Source: Caulobacterales bacterium 32-69-10
GTDB lineage: Bacteria > Pseudomonadota > Alphaproteobacteria > Caulobacterales > Caulobacteraceae
Direction: 5' to 3'
NCBI GenBank assembly: GCA_002280485.1
Contig: NCED01000011.1
Location: forward strand, 10,099-74,098
DNA: 64,000 bases
The translations under genes were made by a program, and so were the position numbers. Each line of letters starts with the position of its first letter. Positions within the stretch are counted from its first letter, which is position 1. Below are positions 55,978-64,000 of this stretch, piece by piece. Under the pieces are notes generated by a model, which was not told where the DNA came from, searched no databases, and was given only the letters and a program-made list of their open reading frames with translations.

Positions 55978-56429
55978 TGGCGAACGATGCGAAACCGTCT
56001 GCGGTTCTGTTCGCCTGCAACCTGAACCGGGTGCGCTCGCCCATGGCCGCGGCCCTGCTGCGCCGCCGCTTCGGCGACGCCATCGTGGCCGAGAGCTGCG
56101 GCCTGCGCCCCGCCGAGGAGATCGACCCCTTCGTGGTGGCGGTGATGGACGAGTTGGGGCTGGACCTGGAGCATCATCGGCCCAAGGGCTTCGACGAGGT
56201 GGCCGAGATCCCCTTCGACCTCGTGGTGTCGCTGACGCCCGAGGCTCAGCACCGGGCGGTGGAGATGTCCCGGGATCGCGCGGTGGAGATCGAGTACTGG
56301 CCGACCTTCGACCCGACCCTGTCCGAGGGGTCGCGCGAGCAGCGGCTGGAGGCCTATCGCCTGGTCCGCGACGACCTCGACCGGCGCCTGGCCGAGCGGT
56401 TCGGCCGCCCATCGACCTTCGGCGGGTGA
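55977..56429 (+). CDS. Low-molecular-weight protein-tyrosine-phosphatase / ArsC-like protein
   Basis: A 150-residue phosphatase-fold protein. The P-loop is ACNLNRVRSPMAA, a C-x5-R form of the LMW-PTP/arsenate reductase signature. The second half has the DLVVSLTPEAQHRAVEMS strand and YWPTFDPTLSEGSREQRLEAYR, which supplies the D-P pair. It may be a tyrosine phosphatase or thioredoxin-type arsenate reductase; no ars genes are present, so a housekeeping role is more likely. In many relatives infA follows; here maf follows after 18 nt. Confidence 0.85.
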   Translation: MANDAKPSAVLFACNLNRVRSPMAAALLRRRFGDAIVAESCGLRPAEEIDPFVVAVMDELGLDLEHHRPKGFDEVAEIPFDLVVSLTPEAQHRAVEMSRDRAVEIEYWPTFDPTLSEGSREQRLEAYRLVRDDLDRRLAERFGRPSTFGG

Positions 56430-56447
56430 TCCGCCATAAGCGAGCCC

Positions 56448-57038
56448 ATGCGAACCCCCCTGGTCCTCGCCAGCGCCAGTCCCCGGCGCCTGGAGCTTCT
56501 GCGCCAGGTCGGCGTGATCCCCGACGCGGTCGAGCCGGCGGACATCGACGAGACCCCCGCCCGTAACGAGACGCCGCGTCTGCTGGCCCTGCGCCTCGCC
56601 AAGGCCAAAGCGCAGATTGTCGCTGTTAATCGCCCAGGCGCCTATATTTTGGGCGCCGACACCGTCGTCGCCGTGGGCCGCCGGGTCCTGCCCAAGGCGG
56701 AGACGGAAGGCGAGGCGCGGGCGTGCCTGGCCCTGCTGTCGGGCCGCAACCACCGGGTCGAGACCGCCGTGGCGGTCGTCGCGCCGGACGGGCGCGTAGC
56801 GTCGCGGCTGGTCGAGACCCGGGTGGAGGTCAAGCGCCTGACCGACCGGGAGATCGAGGCCTATATCGCCTCCGGGGAGTGGCGCGGAAAGGCCGGCGGC
56901 TATGCGGTGCAGGGGCTGGCGGGGGGCTTCATCCTCGGCCTGCACGGCTCCTATTCGGCGGTGGTCGGCCTGCCGCTGTACGAGACCCTGTGCCTGCTCG
57001 AGGGCCTGGGCTGGCGCGGCGGCGGGCTGCAGCGGTGA
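56448..57038 (+). CDS. maf: Maf family nucleotide pyrophosphatase
   Basis: The 196-residue product has the Maf/HAM1 fold with [18 protein letters not shown] at the N-terminus, [11 protein letters not shown], the [18 protein letters not shown] substrate loop, [15 protein letters not shown] and [18 protein letters not shown]. It hydrolyses non-canonical or modified nucleoside triphosphates (dTTP/UTP or m7GTP type) and has been tied to septum control. The stop overlaps the GTG of rng. Full length. Confidence 0.93.
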   Translation: MRTPLVLASASPRRLELLRQVGVIPDAVEPADIDETPARNETPRLLALRLAKAKAQIVAVNRPGAYILGADTVVAVGRRVLPKAETEGEARACLALLSGRNHRVETAVAVVAPDGRVASRLVETRVEVKRLTDREIEAYIASGEWRGKAGGYAVQGLAGGFILGLHGSYSAVVGLPLYETLCLLEGLGWRGGGLQR

Positions 57039-58078
57039 GCCGGGGAATACGCACACTCTATATAGACGCGAGCGCCGGCGAGACGCGGGGCGTGGTCCTG
57101 CTGGACGGGCGTCCCGAAAGGCTGCTGATCGTCCGCCCCGGCGACCCGGCCGTGCAGCAGCCCGGCGCATCGGCGGTGGCGCGGGTCAGGCGGGTCGACC
57201 GGGGCCTGGCCATGGCCTTCCTGGACCTGGGGGAGGGGCCCGACGCGGTCCTGCCCCTGACGGGCGGTGCCTCGCGCATCAGCGAGGGTCAGCCCATCGC
57301 CGTCGGGATCACGGGCCCAGCACGAGCGAACAAGGGGCCGACGGCGCGGATGACCGGCCTGGAGACCGGGCCGCCCCGCCTGCTGACGCCGGGCCCGGAC
57401 CTGGCCGCCCGGCTGCGGGCCTTCGCCCCCGAGGTGGCGATCGAGGCCGGCGAGGACGCCCGCGACGCCGCCGACGAGGCGGAGGCGCAGGCCCTGGCCG
57501 TCGAACACCCGCTCGGCGGCGGTGCCAGCCTGGCCATAGAGCCGACCCGGGCCCTGGTCGCCATCGACGTGGACGTGGGCGGGGCAGGGGGCGGCGACGC
57601 CCGCCGGGGCGCGGGCAAGGTCAACCGCATGGCCCTGGACGCCGGGGCGCGGCTGTTGCGGCTGAAGGGCCTGGGCGGGCTGGTGGTGTTCGACCTGGCC
57701 GGCGGCGGCCAGGACGGGCCGGCTCTGCTGGAGGCCGCCAAGGCGGCCTTCGCCCCGGAGGCGCCGGGGGTGGCCTTTGGCCCGGTCACCCGCTTCGGCA
57801 CGCTTCAACTCAGCCTGCCGTGGCGGTCGCGGCCCCTGTCGGAAGTGCTGAACGACGCCGATGGCCGCCCATCGCCCCTGACCGTGGCCCTGAGGCTGGC
57901 TCGGGCGGTGGAGCGGGAGGCGCGCAGCTGCACGCGGGTAAGGGGCGCCTGCGCCCCCGAGGTGGCCGAGGCGTTCAAGGGGATCGAGGCGGCCCTGGTT
58001 GCGCGGCTGGGGCCGCGTTTCGATATCCAGGGCGATCCCGCCCGCGCCCGCGACGCCTTCGAGACAAAGCCCCTATGA
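57035..58078 (+). CDS. Ribonuclease E/G family protein (RNase G-like)
   Basis: This 347-residue protein is a short member of the RNase E/G family, found in this position in many alphaproteobacteria. Recognisable are [26 protein letters not shown], an S1-like part, and [52 protein letters not shown], the DNase-I-like catalytic part with the Mg-binding Asp residues. It lacks the Zn-link region and the scaffold tail of RNase E and is well below the 480-500 residues of classical RNase G, so activity is uncertain. The GTG at 57035 overlaps the maf stop; the stop overlaps yacG. Confidence 0.8.
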   Translation: MSRGIRTLYIDASAGETRGVVLLDGRPERLLIVRPGDPAVQQPGASAVARVRRVDRGLAMAFLDLGEGPDAVLPLTGGASRISEGQPIAVGITGPARANKGPTARMTGLETGPPRLLTPGPDLAARLRAFAPEVAIEAGEDARDAADEAEAQALAVEHPLGGGASLAIEPTRALVAIDVDVGGAGGGDARRGAGKVNRMALDAGARLLRLKGLGGLVVFDLAGGGQDGPALLEAAKAAFAPEAPGVAFGPVTRFGTLQLSLPWRSRPLSEVLNDADGRPSPLTVALRLARAVEREARSCTRVRGACAPEVAEAFKGIEAALVARLGPRFDIQGDPARARDAFETKPL

Positions 58079-58254
58079 GCGTCAAGCCCGCCTGCCCGAT
58101 CTGCGACAAGCCGGTCGATCCGGCCTACCGGCCGTTCTGCTCGCGGCGGTGCGCCGACGTGGACCTGCAGCGATGGTTTTCGGGGCGCTACGCCGTGCCG
58201 GCGGTGGAGACGGACGATGAGGTCCCGCCGGGCGGCGAAAGCGGCGGCGACTGA
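58075..58254 (+). CDS. yacG: DNA gyrase inhibitor YacG
   Basis: This 59-residue zinc-ribbon protein has the two Cys pairs CPIC and CSRRC (four zinc ligands) and the helical VDLQRWFSGRYAVPA, followed by a short acidic tail. YacG binds GyrB and inhibits gyrase. The ATG overlaps the rng stop (ATGA), so it is the last gene of the maf-rng-yacG run. Confidence 0.92.
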   Translation: MSVKPACPICDKPVDPAYRPFCSRRCADVDLQRWFSGRYAVPAVETDDEVPPGGESGGD

Positions 58255-58312
58255 CGCCTAGACAGGCCTTTTAGCCTCCCCTATAGACGCGGCTCCTTCG
58301 GGACCGTCAGGC

Positions 58313-58388
58313 GCCTGGGTAGCTCAGTTGGTAGAGCAGCGGATTGAAAATCCGCGTGTCGGTGGTTCGAATCCGCCCCCAGGCACCA
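58313..58388 (+). tRNA. tRNA-Phe (anticodon GAA)
   Basis: Acceptor GCCTGGG pairs with CCCAGGC. The anticodon stem GCGGA/TCCGC encloses loop TTGAAAA (anticodon GAA). The T loop is TTCGAAT, the discriminator A, and CCA is encoded at 58386-58388. Confidence 0.95.
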
Positions 58389-58977
58389 CGACTTCCGGTC
58401 GCTGACGAGCGGCCGCCGCACCCGCACCGCGCAGCTCATATTCCTTGCAGTCAAAGCATTTTCCCCAGGGTGGACGCTTTTGACTTGCCGCGTGCTGACG
58501 ATCGGGTAGCTTTCCAGAGCCGCCGCGGAGTTAGGCCTACATCTCCGCGACGGCTTGCAGCGGCTCAGCAGCTTTATGCTGCGTTGCAGCGAAAGTTCGC
58601 CGTGGAAGCGAAAGCTAGTGGGAATGAAGCGGGCAGGCGAGTGCTTACGTCTTGTGCGCTGCAACCTACGTTCCGCACACTTAAACCCGTCTAGAAAGAG
58701 TCACTTGACGCGAACCGAGCGGATTGCCAAAGGAACTCGGCCGCAAACTCTTAAAAAGCGGTAGCCTAAGTCGCGCAAACCGGCTTGGGTGGAAAATGCG
58801 CCTTCGACACGCCGGACTGGACCCCAACGGGCAAGGCGGCGGATCGGGTCGGTGCAGCGAAAGCGTCTTGGCGAACGGCCGCAAACAGCCGGGCGCCAGG
58901 TGCGTAAGTGGGGTAGACGCTCTCGCGCGACGACCCTGGGTCCTCAATGTGCTAGACCAACCAGGAACTGGCGAACG
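58389..58977. other. 589-bp stretch without a gene, upstream of exbB
   Basis: No frame here has convincing coding character, and base composition is clearly less GC-rich than the genes around it. It contains several short inverted words, for example GCAGC repeats near 58556-58590, and probably holds the promoter and leader of the exbB-exbD-tonB operon. A weak sigma-70-like candidate is TTGACG at 58705 with GCCAAAGG at 58726. No known riboswitch or small RNA was recognised. Confidence 0.5.
58705..58733 (+). promoter_or_regulatory. Candidate promoter for exbB-exbD-tonB
   Basis: TTGACGC followed after 14 nt by GCCAAAGG roughly fits the Caulobacter housekeeping promoter (TTGaCgS, spacer, GCtANAWC). 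It would leave a leader of about 240 nt. The second box is a poor match, so this is only a suggestion. Confidence 0.22.
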
Positions 58978-59901
58978 ATGCTGGAAACCAAAAAAGCGAC
59001 ACCTTTCATCGCCCTCATCGGCGCGATTGCGCTGATGACCGCGAGTGCGCCTGCCTTCGCTCAGGCGCCCGAGGCGGCCCCGGCCGCCGACGCCGCCGCT
59101 GTCGACGCCAATGCGATCGCCGCCGACGCCAACGCTGTGGCTCCGGACGCGAACGCCACGGCCGTTGACGCCAATGCTACGGGCGACGCCGCTCCGGCGA
59201 CCATCAAGAACGCGGGCAAGCTGACCCCGATCCAGATGTTCGTCGACGCGACGCCGATCGTTAAGGCCGTGATGATCGGCCTGATCCTCTGCTCCATCCT
59301 CTCCTGGACCCTGCTGGTCGTTAAGACCTTCGAGTTCATGTCGCTGAACAAGGCTTCCGACCGCTTCGTCGAAGCGTTCCGCGGCGCCCGGTCGATCACC
59401 GACATCAACCGTCTGGCCACCTCGGAAGAGTTCGAAGGCAACCCGCTGGCCGATATGGCCGCCGCGGCTTCGGGCGAAATCGAGCTGTCCCGCCAGGCGG
59501 GCCTGCAAGTGACCGGCGAACACCGCGACACCACCCTGAGCCGTGCTCAGCTGGCCGTTGCGGCGGTGCAGTCCAACCTGGCCAAGCGCCTGTCGGGCGG
59601 CATGCAGTTCCTGGCTTCGGTCGGTTCCTCGGGTCCGTTCATCGGCCTGTTCGGCACCGTCTACGGGATCATGAACTCCTTCATCGGCATCGCGAACACC
59701 AACACGACCAACCTGGCCGTCGTGGCGCCCGGCATCGCCGAAGCGCTGCTCGCGACCGGTATCGGTCTCGCCGCCGCAATTCCGTCGGTTATCTTCTATA
59801 ACTACTTCCAGACCCGGATCGCCGCTTACGGCTCCCGGACTGAAGGTTTTGTGGCGGAACTGATGAACGCAATCTCGCGGCAGCTCGACAAGGGGGCCTG
59901 A
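58978..59901 (+). CDS. exbB: ExbB-type proton-channel protein of the TonB system
   Basis: A MotA/TolQ/ExbB family protein of 307 residues. A cleavable signal (MLETKKATPFIALIG...AFA) is followed by a periplasmic extension with four Asp-Ala-Asn-Ala units (about residues 40-68) and then the channel core. The first membrane helix is at about 95-118 (VKAVMIGLILCSILSWTLLVVK). The conserved helices are SVGSSGPFIGLFGTVYGIMNSFIGIA and ALLATGIGLAAAIPSVIFYNYF. With ExbD it converts proton motive force to drive TonB. The ATG at 58978 is the only start giving the signal peptide. exbD follows after 5 nt. Confidence 0.93.
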   Translation: MLETKKATPFIALIGAIALMTASAPAFAQAPEAAPAADAAAVDANAIAADANAVAPDANATAVDANATGDAAPATIKNAGKLTPIQMFVDATPIVKAVMIGLILCSILSWTLLVVKTFEFMSLNKASDRFVEAFRGARSITDINRLATSEEFEGNPLADMAAAASGEIELSRQAGLQVTGEHRDTTLSRAQLAVAAVQSNLAKRLSGGMQFLASVGSSGPFIGLFGTVYGIMNSFIGIANTNTTNLAVVAPGIAEALLATGIGLAAAIPSVIFYNYFQTRIAAYGSRTEGFVAELMNAISRQLDKGA

Positions 59902-59906
59902 TTTAA

Positions 59907-60353
59907 ATGGGCGCCAAACTCTCAGGGGGAGGCAGCTCGAAGTTCCAGGTCGAGCAGAACAGCGAAATTAACGTCACGCCTTTCGTCGACGTTATGCTGG
60001 TCCTGCTGATCATCTTCATGGTGGCGGCTCCGCTCGCCTCCGTGTCGGTGGTCCTGGAACTCCCGCCCGCGATGGCTCCGCCATCGACGAATCCTCCGAA
60101 GCCGATTTATATTTCGATCCAACGGTCGGGCAATTACTATATCGGGGATTACTCGACCTCCCTGGGCTCCATCGGCGACGATCTGCGCAAGCAGATCGGG
60201 ACCCGGAACCCCGAGAAGGAGCGGATTTTCATCCGTGCCGACAAGCAGACGATCTACGGCGACTTCATGGCTGTCATGAACACGCTGCAGGACAACGGCT
60301 TCTATAGCGTGGCTCTCATCGGAACCGATGACAGCCGCCCAACCCTGAAGTAG
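59907..60353 (+). CDS. exbD: Biopolymer transporter ExbD
   Basis: A 148-residue ExbD/TolR family protein. [25 protein letters not shown] gives the single membrane helix with the essential Asp (VTPFVDVML), followed by a small periplasmic domain with [16 protein letters not shown] and [28 protein letters not shown]. It works with ExbB as the proton-driven motor for TonB. The spacing to exbB (5 nt) and tonB (13 nt) indicates one transcript. Confidence 0.95.
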   Translation: MGAKLSGGGSSKFQVEQNSEINVTPFVDVMLVLLIIFMVAAPLASVSVVLELPPAMAPPSTNPPKPIYISIQRSGNYYIGDYSTSLGSIGDDLRKQIGTRNPEKERIFIRADKQTIYGDFMAVMNTLQDNGFYSVALIGTDDSRPTLK

Positions 60354-60366
60354 ACGGGAGGGTACC

Positions 60367-61086
60367 ATGGCTGAACAGCAGGCTCCCGAGCATCACTACG
60401 ATCCGCTCTGGGACGAAGGACGGGGTAAGAAAAAGGGCCAGAAGGCCATGATCGCGATCATCGTATCGCTGATCGCGCACGCGGCCCTTTTCTATTACGT
60501 CTACAAGACGAAGTTCGTCGTCCACTACAAAGAGTACTCGGACGAGGCGGTGAAGGTGGACTTGGTGAAGGCTGCTGCGAAGCCGCCTCCGCCGCCTCCG
60601 CCCCCCCCGCCGCCGCCGCCGACGGACAAGCCGCCTCCGCCGCCTCCGCCGATCACGCCTCACGTGTCGGCAGCGCCGCCGATCGACATCCCGGCTCCGC
60701 CGCCGATTCAGATCGCCCCGTCGCCGCCGCCTCCGCCTCCGGCGCCGCCCGCGGCTCCGCCAGCACCGCCTCCGCCTCCGGCGCCGCGCGTCATCTCCAA
60801 CCCTGACTGGTCGCGTCGACCTTCAGGCGAGGACATGGCCCGCTACTACCCGGAACGGGCGCAGCGTCTGGAAAAGACCGGCAACGTGACCCTGCAGTGC
60901 CAGGTCACGGCCAAGGGTGAGGTTGCGAACTGTCAGGTGCAGTCTGAGAGCCCCAGCGACTATGGCTTCGGCGACGCCGCCATAAAGCTGTCCAGGCTCT
61001 TCCGGATGAAGCCGAAGACCGAAGACGGCGCCGCCGTCGACGGTGCGACGGTCCGCATCCCGATCGCCTTCCGGATCGCCGGCTAA
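60367..61086 (+). CDS. tonB: Energy transducer TonB
   Basis: A 239-residue protein with a short cytosolic basic part (GKKKGQK), a signal anchor at about 29-46 with the conserved Ser-His face ([13 protein letters not shown]), a very Pro-rich periplasmic rod (about 75-140, with runs of up to 13 prolines) and a TonB C-terminal domain (about 147-239). The latter contains [20 protein letters not shown] and [18 protein letters not shown]. The C-terminal module carries the same C-x10-C pair as the triple-module protein at 40298-41278. It transmits energy to outer-membrane receptors. A strong terminator follows 23 nt after the stop. Confidence 0.94.
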   Translation: MAEQQAPEHHYDPLWDEGRGKKKGQKAMIAIIVSLIAHAALFYYVYKTKFVVHYKEYSDEAVKVDLVKAAAKPPPPPPPPPPPPPTDKPPPPPPPITPHVSAAPPIDIPAPPPIQIAPSPPPPPPAPPAAPPAPPPPPAPRVISNPDWSRRPSGEDMARYYPERAQRLEKTGNVTLQCQVTAKGEVANCQVQSESPSDYGFGDAAIKLSRLFRMKPKTEDGAAVDGATVRIPIAFRIAG

Positions 61087-61109
61087 GCAGCCGTCGGTTC
61101 GACCAGATC

Positions 61110-61148
61110 GGCCGCCCTGGGGTTCGCCCCGGGGCGGCCTTTCTTTTT
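61110..61148 (+). terminator. Intrinsic terminator after tonB
   Basis: A GC-rich stem GGCCGCCCTGGGG / CCCCGGGGCGGCC with a TTCG tetraloop is followed by TTTCTTTTT. It ends the exbB-exbD-tonB transcript. Confidence 0.92.
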
Positions 61149-61227
61149 CGGGGTTCTCGCCCAGGCGGATCACCGCCCGCTTGATCCCGATGGAGCGCCC
61201 GATTAGAACCGGTCGCTTGATGGATAT

Positions 61228-61304
61228 GCCGCCTTAGCTCAGTTGGTTAGAGCGCCGGTTTGTGGAACCGGAGGTCCTCAGTTCAAGCCTGAGAGGCGGT
61301 ACCA
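61228..61304 (+). tRNA. tRNA-His (anticodon GTG)
   Basis: Acceptor GCCGCCT with AGGCGGT. The anticodon stem CCGGT/ACCGG encloses loop TTGTGGA (anticodon GTG). CCA is encoded at 61302-61304. The discriminator is A and no G-1:C73 pair is encoded, as known for many alphaproteobacteria. Confidence 0.94.
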
Positions 61305-61474
61305 TCGACCCGCGGCCCCTTTCGCCACGGCGCAGTCTTCACAAAAGTTTATCGATTTCGCTGCGTCGCGGCAGGAATCTGCTGCGCTGCGGTAAAACTT
61401 GTCTGGACTCAGGAACTGAGCAGGGCGCACTCTCGTTGCCGAGCCAGTGGTTCAGAGGTGACGAGGTGCTTTCA

Positions 61475-61726
61475 ATGGGGGACGTCGTTCTACAACTCCC
61501 AGTCGGGACCAGCGAGGATCTGCTGTTCGGCGCCTATGTGAACCGGTTCATGGAAAGCCGATCCAACGACGTCGAGCGCTACGCCGCCGTCAGCGATGCA
61601 CCCTATCTGATGATCCGGCAGGACCCCGCCGTGGGCGACGATGTCCGCATCCTGATCTTCCAGGAACATCAGGCCGCCTCGGCCTTCTCCAGCGGGTGGG
61701 CCAAGGCCCGGGCCAGCGGCGCCTAG
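61475..61726 (+). CDS. Small hypothetical protein
   Basis: No family recognised. The 83-residue product, starting at ATG 61475 with GAGGTG upstream, is soluble. It has an N-terminal DVVLQLPVGTSEDLLFGAYVNRFMESRS segment, a middle VERYAAVSDAPYLMIRQDP and a C-terminal strand-helix DVRILIFQEHQAASAFSSGWAKARA, which suggests a small alpha/beta fold. The frame is open further upstream into tRNA-His, but that part cannot be coding. It stands alone between tRNA-His and the thiO-like gene. Confidence 0.6.
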   Translation: MGDVVLQLPVGTSEDLLFGAYVNRFMESRSNDVERYAAVSDAPYLMIRQDPAVGDDVRILIFQEHQAASAFSSGWAKARASGA

Positions 61727-61799
61727 CCGCCGCTCTCAGCGGCGCCCTGCGCCGCTCAGGCGGGCTGGACGCGAGGCCTGCGGGCTGGCATCGCCATCG

Positions 61800-62885
61800 A
61801 TGATGAACGACCTCAGCGGACTATCCGTCACCGTGGCCGGCGCCGGCGTGCTGGGGCTCGCCTGCGCCTTGCGCCTGGCTGAGGCCGGGGCAGGGGTCAC
61901 GCTGTGTGATCCCGCCGGCGCGGCCGACAACGCCTCGGGCGTCGCCGCCGGCATGCTGGCGCCGGCCTTCGAAAGCGTGCTGGACGCGGGTTCCCCTGCG
62001 ACCCTGGGCCTGCTGCTGGCGGCGCGGGCCCTCTGGCCGGCCCTCCTCGAGGCGATAGGCGCCCCCACGTCCACCATCGACCTGACCGGCGCGGTTTTCG
62101 CGGGGCAGGCCGGGGAGGCGGATCAGCTGGCGCCCCTGCAGGCCCGGTTCGCGGCCCTGGGCCTCAGCGCTCAGCGGTTGGAGGGCGCGGATGTGCGGGC
62201 CCTGCAGCCTGAGGCGGCGCCGGACCTCGCCTGGGGCCTTCACAGCGCCGACGACTGGCGTCTGGAGCCGGCCTTCGTCATGGCGGCTCTCGCTCGCGCC
62301 TTCGAGCGCGCCGGCGGCCGGCGGGTGCGGGCGTCCCTGGAACGCGACGCCCAGGGCTGGCGGTTGGCGGGGGCGCCGGCCAGCGACCTCGTGCTGCTGG
62401 CGACGGGCGCCGACGCCGCGGGCCTGGCCGGCTGGGCGCCGGAACTGGCGGTGCTGCAACCGGTGAAGGGCCAGATCATCCACTTTGCGGGCGGGCCGCG
62501 GGCCGGGGCGACCCTGCGCAACCGCCAGGGCTATGTCGTGCCCCAGCGCGGCGGGGCGATCGCCGGGGCGACCATGGAGGCGGGCCGCCGCGACCGCGAC
62601 CTTGATCCCGCCGTGCTCGACGCCCTGCGGGGCCGCGCCGCCGCCCTGGTCCCGGCCCTGGCGTCGGCCCCGTCCACCGGGCTGGCCGGGGTCAGGGGCG
62701 CCACGCCCGACGGCCTGCCCCTCGTGGGCCGGTCGGCCGGCGACGAGCGCCTGCTGCTGGCCGTGGGCGCCCGGCGCAACGGCTGGCTGATCGCGCCCCT
62801 GGTGGCCCAGATGGTGGTGGAGGCGGCGGCGGGCGGGCAGGGCGGGCCCTTCGCCGCCGCCCTGGCCCCCGGGCGTTTCGCGTAA
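61800..62885 (+). CDS. thiO: FAD-dependent oxidoreductase, glycine oxidase ThiO-like
   Basis: A 361-residue D-amino-acid-oxidase-type flavoprotein. The Rossmann FAD motif is VTVAGAGVLGLACALRLAEAGAGVTLCD (G-x-G-x-x-G at residues 14-19), followed by NASGVAAGMLAP, LQPVKGQIIHF, QGYVVPQRGGAIAGATMEAG and the C-terminal FAD-binding GVRGATPDGLPLVG..LLLAVGARRNGWLIAPLVA. In thiamin synthesis ThiO oxidises glycine to iminoglycine for the thiazole ring. No thiS, thiG or thiE gene adjoins within the window, so another amine substrate is possible. ATG 61800 and 61803 are equally plausible starts. Confidence 0.75.
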   Translation: MMNDLSGLSVTVAGAGVLGLACALRLAEAGAGVTLCDPAGAADNASGVAAGMLAPAFESVLDAGSPATLGLLLAARALWPALLEAIGAPTSTIDLTGAVFAGQAGEADQLAPLQARFAALGLSAQRLEGADVRALQPEAAPDLAWGLHSADDWRLEPAFVMAALARAFERAGGRRVRASLERDAQGWRLAGAPASDLVLLATGADAAGLAGWAPELAVLQPVKGQIIHFAGGPRAGATLRNRQGYVVPQRGGAIAGATMEAGRRDRDLDPAVLDALRGRAAALVPALASAPSTGLAGVRGATPDGLPLVGRSAGDERLLLAVGARRNGWLIAPLVAQMVVEAAAGGQGGPFAAALAPGRFA

Positions 62886-62924
62886 AGAGCGCAACCGCCG
62901 GCCCGGCTTCGCCGTTGGGCGGCC

Positions 62925-63257
62925 ATGGACAGCTATCTGATCAACGCCGTCGGCGTCGCAGCCGCCCTGTGCTCGATGACCAGTTTCACCCCGCAGCTGC
63001 TCAAGATCTGGCGCGAGCGGGACGCCAGCGCGGTCTCCCTGCGCATGTATGTGGTGACCGTGACCGGCTTCAGCCTGTGGACGGCTTATGGCGTGCTGCT
63101 GGGCAGCTGGCCGCTGATCGGATCCAACCTGGTCAGCCTTGGCCTCTCGGCCGCCATCCTGGCGCTGAAGCTGCGCTTCGACCGCGAGGCGGTTCAAAAG
63201 AAAAGGGCCGCGGATTGCTCCGCGGCCCTTTCCCCCCGTCCCTCAACCGCTGACTAG
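62925..63257 (+). CDS. SemiSWEET family transporter (PQ-loop)
   Basis: A 110-residue protein with three membrane helices forming a half-SWEET unit: [23 protein letters not shown] with the PQ motif, [20 protein letters not shown], and [23 protein letters not shown]. SemiSWEETs dimerise to move sugars by facilitated diffusion. The last 20 or so residues ([14 protein letters not shown] and onward) are encoded by the inverted repeat that serves as the glnA terminator and are probably not part of the fold. The stop overlaps the glnA stop in CTAG. Confidence 0.88.
   Translation: MDSYLINAVGVAAALCSMTSFTPQLLKIWRERDASAVSLRMYVVTVTGFSLWTAYGVLLGSWPLIGSNLVSLGLSAAILALKLRFDREAVQKKRAADCSAALSPRPSTAD
63198..63233 (-). 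terminator. Intrinsic terminator of glnA, inside the SemiSWEET 3' coding end
   Basis: A 13-bp perfect stem AAAGGGCCGCGGA / TCCGCGGCCCTTT with loop TTGC (63202-63231). On the minus strand it is followed by TTCTTTTG and lies 23 nt after the glnA stop. On the + strand it lies before the SemiSWEET stop. Confidence 0.85.
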
Positions 63258-64000
63258 CAGTTGTAGTACATGGCGAATTCCACCGGGTGCGGGTGGAGGG
63301 TGAGGCGCATCACCTCTTCCATCTTCAGCTCGATGTAGGCGTCGATGAAGTCGTCGCTCATCACGCCGCCCTTCTTGAGGAAGGCGCGGTCCTTATCGAG
63401 GTTCTCCAGGGCTTCGCGCAGCGAGCCGCAGACTTCCGGAACCTTCTTCTGCTCGCGGGGCGGCAGGTCGTAGAGGTTCTTGTCCATGGCGGGGCCTGGA
63501 TCGATCTTGTTCTCGATCCCGTCGAGGCCGGCCATCAGCAGGGCCACGAAGGTCAGGTAGGGGTTGCCCATGGGGTCGGGGAAGCGCGCCTCGATACGCT
63601 TGCCCTTGGGGCTGTCCACGTGCGGGATGCGGATGGAGGCCGAACGGTTGCGGGCCGAATAGGCCAGCTTCACGGGAGCCTCGTAACCCGGCACCAGGCG
63701 TTTGTAGCTGTTGGTGGTCGAGTTCGAGAAGGCGTTGATGGCCTTGGCGTGCTTGATGATGCCGCCGATGTACCACAGGCAGGTGTCCGACAGCCCGGCG
63801 TACTTGTCGCCGGCGAACATCGGCTTGCCGTCCTTCCAGATCGACTGGTGCACGTGCATGCCCGAGCCGTTGTCGGCGAACATCGGCTTGGCCATGAAGG
63901 TGGCCGTCTTGCCGTAGGACACCGCCACGTTCTGGATGATGTACTTATAGAGCTGCATCCGGTCGGCCATGGTGATCATGGTGTCGAACTTCAGCCCCAG
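63254..64000 (-). CDS. glnA: Type I glutamine synthetase, 5'-truncated by the window end
   Basis: The visible C-terminal 248 codons contain the GS catalytic domain. [26 protein letters not shown] is the ATP/metal region (H-x-H and Gly-rich loop), and [20 protein letters not shown] follows, then [34 protein letters not shown] includes the Tyr that is adenylylated in GS-I enzymes. It ends AMYYNC. The enzyme makes glutamine from glutamate, ammonia and ATP. The frame is open to base 64000, so the start lies outside the window; glnB is often found upstream in relatives. Its terminator lies in the neighbouring gene. Confidence 0.95.
   Translation of the reverse strand: MGLKFDTMITMADRMQLYKYIIQNVAVSYGKTATFMAKPMFADNGSGMHVHQSIWKDGKPMFAGDKYAGLSDTCLWYIGGIIKHAKAINAFSNSTTNSYKRLVPGYEAPVKLAYSARNRSASIRIPHVDSPKGKRIEARFPDPMGNPYLTFVALLMAGLDGIENKIDPGPAMDKNLYDLPPREQKKVPEVCGSLREALENLDKDRAFLKKGGVMSDDFIDAYIELKMEEVMRLTLHPHPVEFAMYYNC

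Noticed and set aside
61262..61474. N-terminal extension of the small hypothetical protein at 61475-61726
   Set aside because: It would start inside tRNA-His, and the extra residues have no coding character; ATG 61475 has a ribosome site.

Overview
The window is GC-rich, densely coded DNA from an alphaproteobacterium, most likely of the order Caulobacterales (Caulobacter or Phenylobacterium type). Supporting signs are an NDUFS4-type complex I subunit, a PopA-like degenerate GGDEF protein, DUF2948 and UPF0262 genes, a hisD-UPF0262-phosphatase-maf-RNase G-yacG cluster, scpAB next to nagZ and a SPOR protein, an ExbB with an extended periplasmic N-terminus, and a tRNA-His without G-1. There is no rRNA, CRISPR array, integrase or transposase.

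Layout. 1-7.5 kb: the 3' part of recJ, tRNA-Glu, a double cold-shock-domain protein, a DUF192 protein, glutamine cyclotransferase, tRNA-Pro, an OGT-family glycosyltransferase, a second glycosyltransferase, the NDUFS4-like subunit, tRNA-Arg and a GST. 7.6-14.4 kb: an amidohydrolase, an outer-membrane barrel, a cysK-sseA-metC-like sulfur operon and a photolyase. 14.4-18.1 kb: hldE-hldD (LPS heptose) and a DUF3089 protein. 18.2-24.8 kb: recG, sdhE, mfd and a histidine phosphatase. 24.8-34.3 kb: popA-like, tusA-like, ku, RNase T2, an FkbM methyltransferase, ligD, an L,D-transpeptidase and a Tat-exported DUF882 protein. 34.4-42.2 kb: a cyanide-insensitive bd oxidase operon (cydAB plus DUF2474), ilvD, a small membrane protein, xthA, a secreted triple TonB_C-like protein, a phasin and erpA. 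42.2-47 kb: dgt, SPOR, nagZ, scpA, scpB. 47-52.2 kb: a large secreted CHAT (caspase-like) protein divergent from a secreted trypsin-like protease. 52.3-58.4 kb: murA, DUF2948, hisD, UPF0262, phosphatase, maf, rng, yacG, tRNA-Phe. 59-64 kb: exbB-exbD-tonB, tRNA-His, a small orphan, a thiO-like gene, a SemiSWEET and the 3' part of glnA.

Two signals run across the window. First, at least seven loci (recJ, the GST, phr, mfd, the L,D-transpeptidase, the xthA 3' end and murA) look as if a block of roughly 50-130 bases had been cut out. Five of them change reading frame exactly where a conserved block of the family is missing. Several of these genes are essential or nearly so, and murA loses its catalytic-cysteine loop, so collapsed assembly is the simplest explanation; genuine deletion cannot be excluded from sequence alone. 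Second, many intergenic gaps are filled by palindromic repeat families. One family brackets the RNase T2/FkbM pair between ku and ligD in opposite orientations.

The most promising little-described biology is the CHAT protease/trypsin-like protease pair at 47-52.2 kb, whose divergent start codons overlap, and a secreted protein made of three TonB C-terminal-like modules without any membrane anchor.
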